Assembly: GCF_005503145.1 (NCBI RefSeq)
Contig: NZ_SCNV01000015.1
Location: 62,001-126,000 of the forward strand
Origin: Burkholderia sp. 4M9327F10
GTDB taxonomy: Bacteria > Pseudomonadota > Gammaproteobacteria > Burkholderiales > Burkholderiaceae
Length of the DNA: 64,000 bases
Direction: 5' to 3'
The notes beneath the pieces are model-generated. The model made no database searches, had not been told where the DNA came from, and was given only the letters and a program-made list of their open reading frames with translations. A program made the translations under genes and the position numbers. Below, in pieces: positions 1-7,879 of the stretch. Each line of letters starts with the position of its first letter. Position 1 is the first letter of the stretch.

Positions 1-858
1 GAGAAGCGGCCGCCCCGGGTCCAGCGCGGTCACGCCGTCCCCGTCAGCGCCTGCCAGCTTCAAAAAGGTCTGGCTGACAAATCCGCCAGCTCCCAGCAAG
101 GTTGCCTGAATCTGCAACTGATGCATGCGACGCGCGAGCGGCGCGGCCTCCACATCCACCCCACCGAGAAAGATCAGGTCAGGGTGCTTCGACTTGATTT
201 CGGTGAGCACGCCGCTGAAGTCGGTCGTCTTGTCGTCGATGTACTGGTGATCCACGACCGATCCACCGTTGCTTTCCACGCCCTTGATGAACTGCGTCGC
301 GAGACCCGAACCGAACGAGGTACGGTCGTCGATCACCGCGATGCGTTTCGCTTTCAGCGTCTTGACCGCATATGCACCGGTATAGGCGCCACCGATATCG
401 TCGTGGCCGATGATCCGGAACGCCGTGTTGTAGCCTTGCTGCGTGTATTGATGGCCGGTCGAAACCGGTGCGATCTGCGGAATGCCCGCATCGTGATAGA
501 CACGGGACGCAGGCAGACTGCATCCGGTATTCCAGTGACCGACCACCCCAACCACGTGCTGATCCACGAGTTGCTGCGCAACCGTCACCGCGGCGCGCGG
601 GTCCGCCTGGTCATCGACGGAGACCAGCTTGTAAATGACGGGCTTGCCGTCGATCACCGGATGTTTCCGGTTGGCATCATCAAGCGCGAGCTGCGCACCG
701 TTCTGCAGATCCTTGCCGGTCCGGGCCGACGGACCCGTGAGCGGTCCGGCCAGCCCAATCAGCACGACCTGCTCGTTCTGCGCGTGGGCGATACCCGTCA
801 GGCCAAGTGACGAAACGGCCGCAAGCGCGACCATCAGCGGGGAGACAATCTTTTTCAT
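1..858 (-). CDS. Liv-type ABC transporter substrate-binding protein, 3' part outside window
   Basis: Periplasmic binding protein for a branched-chain amino acid or related substrate (Peripla_BP_6/LivK family). Reading the minus strand from the ATG at 858 gives 286 uninterrupted codons and the frame is still open at base 1, so the C-terminal part (family usual about 370-390 residues) is missing. A Sec signal peptide ends at about residue 26 (AHAQ), followed by the typical IGLAGPLTGPSARTGKDLQ start of the mature lobe and ATPVST-like hinge elements (IAPVSTGHQ). Its permease and ATPase genes would have to lie to the left of the window. It is divergent from the LysR gene at 1063, which is the obvious regulator candidate. 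The substrate cannot be told from sequence. Confidence 0.9.
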   Translation of the reverse strand, partial: MKKIVSPLMVALAAVSSLGLTGIAHAQNEQVVLIGLAGPLTGPSARTGKDLQNGAQLALDDANRKHPVIDGKPVIYKLVSVDDQADPRAAVTVAQQLVDQHVVGVVGHWNTGCSLPASRVYHDAGIPQIAPVSTGHQYTQQGYNTAFRIIGHDDIGGAYTGAYAVKTLKAKRIAVIDDRTSFGSGLATQFIKGVESNGGSVVDHQYIDDKTTDFSGVLTEIKSKHPDLIFLGGVDVEAAPLARRMHQLQIQATLLGAGGFVSQTFLKLAGADGDGVTALDPGRPLL

Positions 859-1062
859 GTACGAAGTCGCAGGAAAAGCCGCGTTTGTGGGATGGATAAG
901 GGTGGCGAAAAGATGAGAAATATTAGGCAGTTGCCAATCAGGCGTCCAAATATCCAATTGTTGAATGCTTATGCCGGACGAATGTGTTTCGCCATAACCC
1001 CTTAATCCAAGGGCCTCACCGGGAGCCACCCGAACTTTCCATTCTTCGATAAAATTCTGTAC

Positions 1063-1962
1063 ATGAAAAATATCGAACAATCGCTCAATGATCCGCCGCT
1101 TCGGGCCGTACGTGCCTTCGAGGCCTTCGCGCGCCACGGTTCCGTGACGGCAGCAGCAGCCGAACTCGACATCACACCTTCCGCAGTCAGCCACCAGTTG
1201 CAACTGCTGGAGACCTTTGTCCAGACGCCATTGACCGTGCGTGAAGGCCGCATGCTCGCGTTGACGGATGAAGGCCGCGACTACTACCGCTCGATCAGCA
1301 CGGCTTTTTCCGTCCTGCGCAGCGCGACGGGCTTCGTGCGCGATCGCACCTCGCGCCGTCAGATCACGATCAGCCTGATTCCACTTTTTGGCATGGGATG
1401 GTTCATTCCCCGGCTGGAGACCTTCCTGTCGGCGAATGAGGACGTTGATGTCACCGTGCTGTATGCGAACCACCGCAACTATCGAAGCGACGCAGCCGAT
1501 CTGTCGATCCGCTTCGGTACCGGTGACTGGCCGGGGTACACCAGCACACGACTGATGTCAGGCGCTGTCGTGCCGGTATGCAGTGCTGCGTTCCGGCGCC
1601 GTCACGGGCCGTTCAGGAAGCCCGCTGATCTCGCACCGGTGCCGCTCGTGCATGACGAGGACCGGAGTACCTGGGTCAACTGGCTTCAGAGTGCGGGCGT
1701 GCGGCATATCACGCGCACGGTGGGCCCCCTGTTCGAAGACGGACAATTGACGCTCAGTGCGACGCAGGCAGGACTTGGTGCAGCGCTACTGCGTGCGCCG
1801 CTGGTTGCTCGCGAACTGGCTTCAGGGGAACTGGTGAAACTGTTTGACCAGGAACTGGACGACGGGCGCCACTACTATCTGTGCCGGCGGGTTGACGCGG
1901 ATCTGCCCGATGGCGCACAGCGGCTCGCAGCGTGGTTACTCGAGTCCATCAAGCTTAAGTGA
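1063..1962 (+). CDS. LysR-family transcriptional regulator, GcvA-like
   Basis: 299 residues, the normal LysR length. The N-terminal winged helix-turn-helix covers about residues 10-70 (FEAFARHGSVTAAAAELDIT then SAVSHQLQLLE); the effector domain follows from about residue 95. The PPLRAVRAFEAFARHGS opening and ADLSIRFGTGDWPG stretch are typical of the GcvA branch. It is divergent from the binding-protein gene ending at 858 with a 204-bp shared upstream region, so it probably controls that transporter and itself. It converges on ahpC with a hairpin between the two. The effector is unknown. Confidence 0.9.
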   Translation: MKNIEQSLNDPPLRAVRAFEAFARHGSVTAAAAELDITPSAVSHQLQLLETFVQTPLTVREGRMLALTDEGRDYYRSISTAFSVLRSATGFVRDRTSRRQITISLIPLFGMGWFIPRLETFLSANEDVDVTVLYANHRNYRSDAADLSIRFGTGDWPGYTSTRLMSGAVVPVCSAAFRRRHGPFRKPADLAPVPLVHDEDRSTWVNWLQSAGVRHITRTVGPLFEDGQLTLSATQAGLGAALLRAPLVARELASGELVKLFDQELDDGRHYYLCRRVDADLPDGAQRLAAWLLESIKLK

Positions 1963-2009
1963 ATGGATAGGGTTGCAGGGGCGGTGGGCCTCGCTGCGGC
2001 TTGCGCCTC

Positions 2010-2048
2010 TGATTGCGGCCGGTTGCTCAGCGCGTAGCGCCGCAATCA
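2010..2048. terminator. Perfect 10-bp inverted repeat between convergent genes
   Basis: TGATTGCGGC at 2010-2019 is exactly complementary to GCCGCAATCA at 2039-2048, with a 19-base loop. It sits between the stop of the LysR gene (1962) and the stop of ahpC (2075), so it could end transcription from both sides. There is no long T tract on either side, which lowers confidence that it is a classical intrinsic terminator. Confidence 0.5.
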
Positions 2049-2074
2049 ATGGATCGCGACGCTACCTTGGCCGA

Positions 2075-2638
2075 TCAGATCTTGCCTACCAGGTCGAGCG
2101 ACGGTTTCAACGTTTCAGCACCCGGTGTCCACTTGGCGGGACAGACTTCGCCCGGATGTGAAGCGACATATTGAGCAGCCTGCACTTTGCGCAGCAGCTC
2201 CTTCGCGTCGCGGCCGATACCGTTGTCATGCACTTCGTAAAGTTTGATCCGGCCTTCGGGGTTGATCACAAAGGTGCCGCGCAAAGCCAATCCCTCTTCT
2301 TCGATCAACACCTCGAAATTGCGGGCAAGCGTTGTCGTTGGGTCAGCGACGAGCGGATATTGCACCTTTGCGATCGTATCCGATGTGTCGTGCCAGGCTT
2401 TGTGCGTGAAATGAGTGTCCGTGGACACGCCATAGATTTCGACTCCGAGCTTCTGGAACTCCGCGTAGTGATCGGCGAGGTCGCCCAGTTCGGTCGGGCA
2501 AACGAAAGTGAAATCGGCCGGATAGAACACCACCACCGACCATTTGCCCTTGAAGTTTTCTTCACTGACAGGCACAAAATTACCGCCGTGATACGCCGTG
2601 GCCTTGAACGGTTTGACCTGCGTGTTGATGAGAGACAT
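2075..2638 (-). CDS. ahpC: Alkyl hydroperoxide reductase C, typical 2-Cys peroxiredoxin
   Basis: 187 residues, the same length as E. coli AhpC. It reduces H2O2 and organic hydroperoxides in the cytoplasm. The peroxidatic Cys47 lies in FYPADFTFVCPTEL and the resolving Cys166 in GEVCPAKW, both at the canonical positions. The C-terminal helix is complete, so it should be an obligate dimer/decamer-forming Prx1-type enzyme. No ahpF or ahpD is adjacent, so the reductant is encoded elsewhere. The gene stands alone: LysR converges from one side and the binding-protein gene at 2828 lies upstream on the same strand, 189 bp away. Confidence 0.97.
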   Translation of the reverse strand: MSLINTQVKPFKATAYHGGNFVPVSEENFKGKWSVVVFYPADFTFVCPTELGDLADHYAEFQKLGVEIYGVSTDTHFTHKAWHDTSDTIAKVQYPLVADPTTTLARNFEVLIEEEGLALRGTFVINPEGRIKLYEVHDNGIGRDAKELLRKVQAAQYVASHPGEVCPAKWTPGAETLKPSLDLVGKI

Positions 2639-2827
2639 GCGCTTTTCCTTGATCAGTTTGCAATGTTGTGTGCATCAGCCTCACCGAGACTAGCCGACCC
2701 GAGCGAGCGGGAGAACTGATTTTTTCTTGTATGGAATCCGTGTGGGTTGAAATGGCGGCCGCTCCCGCACGCGCACGGTGACCAGCAGAGCCACACCGTT
2801 GTCCTCCTGATCACTACCGCGCTAGCG

Positions 2828-4423
2828 CTAAGGCAATATATACAAATCGGCAAAATTTCCGCGAATGCCTTCTCCGGTCGGCGCGTAGTCCTTCACCTTC
2901 TTCGACGAAATGGTGATGTTGGGATTCGCGCCGAACTCGATTGACGGAATGTCGTCATGGACAATCTGCTGGAACTGCACGAATAACTGACGGCGCTTGG
3001 TTTCGTCGGTTTCCACCGAAGCAGCTTCCAGCAGACGATCCACCTCCGGGTTCGAATAGTGGGCCGCATTGGAGAATGGCAATCCAATCTTGAAGTTCTT
3101 CGACCAGAATACGCGCTGCACTCCGACTGTTGGATCGAAGACGTTGGCGAGCGCTTCAAGCGTGATGTCGAAGGCGCGGTCCGTATAGGCCTTCTTCACA
3201 TAGGTCGCGAAATCGTAGCTTTGGATCTCGGCATCAATGCCGATACGCGCCAGAGACTGGCGAACGAAATCGGCCGCGCGGGGGTCCTGAAAGGGGTTGT
3301 ATGTCAGTCTCAGTTTGAACCGGGTGCCATCCGGGCCACGCTTCAAACCGGCGGCATCCAGCGCCGCATTGGCCTGAGCGAGGTCAAACGGAAAATAGTG
3401 AATGTCGGCGTCGTGGTACCGTGTGTTTGCCACACCGATGGCCGCGGCGGAGACCTGGCCGTAGCCGTACCAGACCACCCTGTTCAATGCATTGACGTCA
3501 ATCGCCTGGGATATCGCTTTGCGTACCGCCTTGTTTTGCAGGACAGGCGTGTCCAGGTTGAATATCAATTGCTGATGGTTGCTGACATAGGGCCAGTTGG
3601 TTGTGTCCACATTGAAATCGGGCAGCTCGCTGAAACGCTTGACGTCCGCCAGCGGGATTGCCTGATCTCCCAGATTGGCGGCGCCTGATTCGAGCGCCGC
3701 GGCACGGGCCGCCGCATCTGGCAGAAAGCGCACGACAATCTTGTCGATATACGGCTTGGGCTTGTCCCAGTAGTCCGGATTGCGCTCAAGCAGAATATAG
3801 TTGCCTCGCACAAAGGATTTGAAAATAAATGGCCCTGTGCCAACCGGCGCATTGTTGTAGGGGTTGGAAGCAATGTCCGTCCCTTCGTACAAGTGCTTCG
3901 GGATGATCGGTGACTCGGAACCCGATAGCGCCGTTAGCAGGAACGGCGCCGGCTTCGAGAGTTCGATGATCGCCGTATAGGGGTCCGGCGTTTTGACATC
4001 GGTCACGTTCGCGAATGTGCTACGTCCGCGCGGATGGACCTGCTTTAAGGTCAAGATTGAAAAGGCGACGTCGGCCGAAGTGAAAGGCTTGCCGTCATGC
4101 CACTTCACGCCTTGCCGCAAGGTGAAGCGGTACTCGAGTCCGTCCTTGCTGACCGACCAGGCAGTTGCCAGCAACGGTTCAGGATTGAGGTCCTTGTCGT
4201 AGGTCAGCAGGCCTTCCACAATCTTGGGGCCAATTTCCGCGTTCCCGCCGGCCGTGGTGGTCAACGGGAGGATCGATGCGGGCTCCGGCGTCACCAGCCA
4301 GGTCAACGTCCCCCCGTGATTGGGCGCCGCTACAGACGGTGGCGGGCAGGTGCAAATCAACGTGGCCGCAAACAATGCCCCGAGGAAGCAGCCGCGTAAC
4401 CGGTTTTTCCCAATCATATCCAT
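2828..4423 (-). CDS. Peptide/nickel-type ABC substrate-binding protein (SBP_bac_5), orphan
   Basis: Periplasmic solute-binding protein of the DppA/OppA family, 531 residues from the ATG at 4423. The frame is open further upstream, but this start puts a normal signal peptide (positive MIGKNRLRG, hydrophobic GALFAATLICT, cleavage near SVAAPN) at the N-terminus. Family landmarks: GGTLTWLVTPEPASI at the mature start, the PLLATAWSVSKDG region and YRFTLRQGVKWHDGKPFTSADV. No permease or ATPase gene is beside it, so it either serves a transporter encoded elsewhere or is a remnant of a larger operon. Substrate unknown: this family also binds haem, glutathione, opines and nickel. Confidence 0.92.
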   Translation of the reverse strand: MDMIGKNRLRGCFLGALFAATLICTCPPPSVAAPNHGGTLTWLVTPEPASILPLTTTAGGNAEIGPKIVEGLLTYDKDLNPEPLLATAWSVSKDGLEYRFTLRQGVKWHDGKPFTSADVAFSILTLKQVHPRGRSTFANVTDVKTPDPYTAIIELSKPAPFLLTALSGSESPIIPKHLYEGTDIASNPYNNAPVGTGPFIFKSFVRGNYILLERNPDYWDKPKPYIDKIVVRFLPDAAARAAALESGAANLGDQAIPLADVKRFSELPDFNVDTTNWPYVSNHQQLIFNLDTPVLQNKAVRKAISQAIDVNALNRVVWYGYGQVSAAAIGVANTRYHDADIHYFPFDLAQANAALDAAGLKRGPDGTRFKLRLTYNPFQDPRAADFVRQSLARIGIDAEIQSYDFATYVKKAYTDRAFDITLEALANVFDPTVGVQRVFWSKNFKIGLPFSNAAHYSNPEVDRLLEAASVETDETKRRQLFVQFQQIVHDDIPSIEFGANPNITISSKKVKDYAPTGEGIRGNFADLYILP

Positions 4424-4573
4424 CCCGCGTATTGTAAAAATTGCAGATACTAAGACGCTTTGATGGAGCGGCAAAGGAAGCAAAAGAGATTAGCTTTGCA
4501 ATTCGGACCGGCGCGACTAAACAGGTCGTCTAAGAGGCGCCAAGGGGATCACGTTTGGGGCGTTACGTCGTGA

Positions 4574-6094
4574 TCACGTCAATCGTGTTGCAAAGCGCCG
4601 GCGGAACATGTCGGCCAGAGCGGCGAGTAGCGCTCCGCCGGTCAGCGCCAGCACCAGACCGAGCGCGGCGACGAACGCAGAACGATAGGCCTCCAGACTG
4701 GCTCCGCTCGTCAGCCTCACAAGGAAGATGCCTGCGCCCAATGACATGCCAATCGAACAGGCCAAACGCTGGGATAGTTGCAGGAATCCAGCCGCCAGTC
4801 CGCGCCCCTCGCCCTCACCTGCCTCAGCCAGCGTCATCACCTGATTCGGTGCGTGGATCAATCCGCTCGCAACACCCTGCAGAAGGCCGATTACCGGATA
4901 GACGTACAGTATTCCCGGCACCGGCAGCAACAGGATCGCCAAGCCCTCCAAAACGAGCAAGGCGGCATAAACGGCAATCACGAACGCCACGCCGGGACGG
5001 CCGAAGCGGCTGACGAAACGCCAGCTTCTGGTTGAAGACGCGAGCATGCCCAGCGCTGAGGAAACCGACAGAGCGCCAAAGAGTAGTGGCCCAATTCGCA
5101 GACCATCGAGGAAAAACAGCGCGCTGACGATGCCCAATGTAAGGCCAGCGGCAAACTGGAACATCGCCACCGTAGTGCCCAGCACGTAGCCGGGCGAACG
5201 CACAAGTCCGCGCGCGAGTATCGGGGTACCGCCGCGGCGCTGGTAGTACACCTCCCAGCAGACGAACAGCGGAACACCAGCCACGGCTGCGAGCAGATAA
5301 GCCCGTGCGGAGAGCGAGCCCGTGCTGCCAACCAGAGTGGCGAACATCAACGAAAGTGTGATGAGACTCAGCAACACCAGTCCCCCCGTATCCAGAGAGA
5401 ACTTCTGAGGCTGTGACCGGCTCCTGGGTAAATGCCGCAACGCGAGGAAAAAGATCACGGCGCCGAAAGGAACGTTAGCAAGGAACAACAGCCGCCATCC
5501 GATGTCCGGGGGCGTCAACGCCAGCACCAGTCCACCGAGCAGGGGTCCGACAGCACCGGACATGCCTCCTGCCGACGCGTAGCGGCCGAGCGCCTTCGCG
5601 CGCCCTATCCCCTGAAACAGATCCTGAATCAATCCCAGCACCTGCGTATTGATGATGCCCGCTCCCAGCCCTTGCAACAGTCGTGCGGCGATCACCGTCT
5701 GCGCGCTCCAGGCCAGCCCGCCGAGCACGCTGAACCCGGCAAACATTGCCAGCCCGATCAGGAACAGAGACCTGCGTCCGATGATATCGCCCAGTCGCCC
5801 AGCGGGAACGAGCGCCACACCGAAGGCCACCGAGTAGGTCGATATGATCAGTTGCAGTTGGGACGCGGAGGCGTGCAGACCATCGCGCAGTCTGGGAACG
5901 GCGAGTGCGAAGATCGTCTGGTCCAGCAGTGTGGTAAAGCCCATCGCGACGCAAATGCCAAGAATGATGCGTGCATTGCCGTCGGACTGAGCGGTCGCAT
6001 CGGCGTCAACCCTGTCCGGATGCTGGAGCAGCGGTTTTATGGCCGGGTTGTGGGGCAACGTGTCTGACGCCATCGATCTGGGTGTATCGGACAT
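4574..6094 (-). CDS. MFS multidrug exporter, DHA2 (EmrB/QacA-like) family
   Basis: 506 residues with about 14 hydrophobic segments after a polar 40-residue N-terminal tail. LLDQTIFALAVPRLRDGL is the first-helix signature of the DHA2 drug:proton antiporters, GRLGDIIGRRSLFLIG is motif A and GAVGPLLGG resembles motif C. The protein should export small molecules across the inner membrane using the proton gradient. It is monocistronic by spacing (mdtP ends 229 bp upstream on the same strand). No strong ribosome site precedes the first ATG; a second in-frame ATG lies 21 bases downstream. Substrate not predictable. Confidence 0.9.
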   Translation of the reverse strand: MSDTPRSMASDTLPHNPAIKPLLQHPDRVDADATAQSDGNARIILGICVAMGFTTLLDQTIFALAVPRLRDGLHASASQLQLIISTYSVAFGVALVPAGRLGDIIGRRSLFLIGLAMFAGFSVLGGLAWSAQTVIAARLLQGLGAGIINTQVLGLIQDLFQGIGRAKALGRYASAGGMSGAVGPLLGGLVLALTPPDIGWRLLFLANVPFGAVIFFLALRHLPRSRSQPQKFSLDTGGLVLLSLITLSLMFATLVGSTGSLSARAYLLAAVAGVPLFVCWEVYYQRRGGTPILARGLVRSPGYVLGTTVAMFQFAAGLTLGIVSALFFLDGLRIGPLLFGALSVSSALGMLASSTRSWRFVSRFGRPGVAFVIAVYAALLVLEGLAILLLPVPGILYVYPVIGLLQGVASGLIHAPNQVMTLAEAGEGEGRGLAAGFLQLSQRLACSIGMSLGAGIFLVRLTSGASLEAYRSAFVAALGLVLALTGGALLAALADMFRRRFATRLT

Positions 6095-6322
6095 GGGAGA
6101 AGTCGCAGAGCGTCTGCGCGTCGCCAGGGTAGGCGATCACATGAGCGAAAGATTCTCCCGATCCCTGGCGAGAATCGCCACCAAGAAATCGATCCAACAA
6201 TATGAACTCCTACGCTAAGGGACCCGAAGATCGCGCTCAGCCTCGGAATGCGAACCCGGGTCAGGTCCAGCTTGCATGATGAAGACCTCTAGCGGCAAAC
6301 GTGCAACTGCAGTTTAGTCGCG

Positions 6323-7879
6323 CTACCAGTCCGGCCCGCCGTTTGCCGGCGCTGTACCTATCTCCCCCGTCGCGAGCGCGAGCGAAGCAGCAGCGGATAA
6401 TGCGGCGCTGTAGCTATCCGCAGACGCATCCTGCGCGGCAATAAGCTGGTTCTGCGCAAGCAGTGCGTCGGTGATCGAGCCGACACCGTGCCGGTACGCG
6501 GCGAACGCCGCGTCGTAGGTGGTCTGCGCGGCGGCAACCAGCGCCTTTGCGGCATCGTTCGATGCGAGGCTTGTGGATAGCGCGCTCTGAGCGGCAACGA
6601 CCTGGCGGACGGCCTCCTCCCTTGTCCGCGTCAATTGCGCGGACGCGCTGTCTGCGTCGTTGCGTGCCTGCATCAGCACAGCGGAACGCAACCCGCCGTC
6701 GTATAGCGGGATCGTCACACCGACGAACACGCTTCCGCTGCGGCGGCTGCCGTTCAGGTTCACGGTGGCCGCCTGATCGCCGACCGATGGAATCGCCGTG
6801 ATCCCGGTAGAGCCGGTGCCGTATGCAGCCGTCGCGGACACGAACACCTTGGGCATGAACGCCGCCTCGGCCGCGCGCACCTTTGCCTGGTTTGCCTGCT
6901 CGAGCGCATAGGCGCCTTGCACATCCGGGCGGCGCGCGATCGCATCGGCGACGATCTCGTCGACCGACTGGTGCAGCGCCGGTGACAGCGTGCGCGGCGG
7001 CAAAGGAGCGATCGCCGGTTTCGACAGCGGCGAGATACCGAGCGCGGAGACGAGGCTCAGATAGCTGTCGCTCAGGGCGCCATCTGCCTGCACCTTCACA
7101 AGATTCGCCTGGGCGCGGTTCTGCGTTGCCTGTGCAACCTCCACGACTGTGCCCACACCCTGCTTCGTCCGTGCCCGCGCCGCGGCGAGGATGCCGTCGG
7201 CGTTGTCGAGCGCCTGCTGCGCGGTATGCTCCCGCGCATAGGCAGCTTCGTATGCGTAGTAAGCAATGCTCACGTTGTGGATCACCTGCTGGTGCACGGC
7301 CGTGAAGGCGACATTCGCGGCGACCGACAGTTGCGTGGCCGCATCGACGCGTGCGCGGCGGCCGCCGAAGTCGAACAGCAGCCATTGCAGCGCCAGCACG
7401 GAGACGGTGCCGTGAATATCCGAGCTATTCGACACATTGCCTAGCTGCGTCGACACCGAACTGCTCGCCGCCTGATAACCTCCCATCGCGGTCGCGGAGA
7501 GTTGCGGCAAATACGCGGTCTTGGCAATGCCAGTCGCAAGCGCGGCATTGCGCGCGTCGTTCCAGGCGATTCGCGTCAGTGGATTCGTCGATTCCGCGAG
7601 ATCGATCAGTTCAGGCAGCGTGTACGCATGGTTCGCGTCTAGCGCGGCGGCGGGCTCGACCCACGCCAGCCCGGTGCTGTTCGGCAGCGTGTAGCCGGCA
7701 TGCGCGGCAGCGTCGCCGGTGCGCGGCGCTCCAGGCACGATGTCGCCGGCGGTGTTCGTCTGCGGCTGCCACGGACGGTCGGGCGCAGGAGGTGCGAGAT
7801 CGAGCGAGGTTGTCGCGCATCCCGCGAGTCCGGCCGCGGCCAATGCGATCAGCCAGCGCGTCGGTTCAAGGGCGCGCAT
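6323..7879 (-). CDS. mdtP: Outer-membrane efflux lipoprotein MdtP (NodT/OprM family)
   Basis: 518 residues. The lipobox LAGC with acylated Cys21 follows a short hydrophobic leader, marking an outer-membrane lipoprotein. Two outer-membrane efflux protein (TolC-type) repeats cover about residues 85-285 and 310-505, with long Ala/Gln-rich coiled-coil helices. It is the exit duct of the tripartite MdtNOP pump. A strong AAGGAGG lies just before the ATG and the start overlaps the end of mdtO by 14 bases, so translation is coupled. Last gene of the ytcA-mdtN-mdtO-mdtP operon. Confidence 0.92.
   Translation of the reverse strand: MRALEPTRWLIALAAAGLAGCATTSLDLAPPAPDRPWQPQTNTAGDIVPGAPRTGDAAAHAGYTLPNSTGLAWVEPAAALDANHAYTLPELIDLAESTNPLTRIAWNDARNAALATGIAKTAYLPQLSATAMGGYQAASSSVSTQLGNVSNSSDIHGTVSVLALQWLLFDFGGRRARVDAATQLSVAANVAFTAVHQQVIHNVSIAYYAYEAAYAREHTAQQALDNADGILAAARARTKQGVGTVVEVAQATQNRAQANLVKVQADGALSDSYLSLVSALGISPLSKPAIAPLPPRTLSPALHQSVDEIVADAIARRPDVQGAYALEQANQAKVRAAEAAFMPKVFVSATAAYGTGSTGITAIPSVGDQAATVNLNGSRRSGSVFVGVTIPLYDGGLRSAVLMQARNDADSASAQLTRTREEAVRQVVAAQSALSTSLASNDAAKALVAAAQTTYDAAFAAYRHGVGSITDALLAQNQLIAAQDASADSYSAALSAAASLALATGEIGTAPANGGPDW

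Noticed and set aside
6414..7385. 323-codon second frame within mdtP
   Set aside because: Arg/Ala/Gly-rich shadow frame of a confident gene on the same strand.
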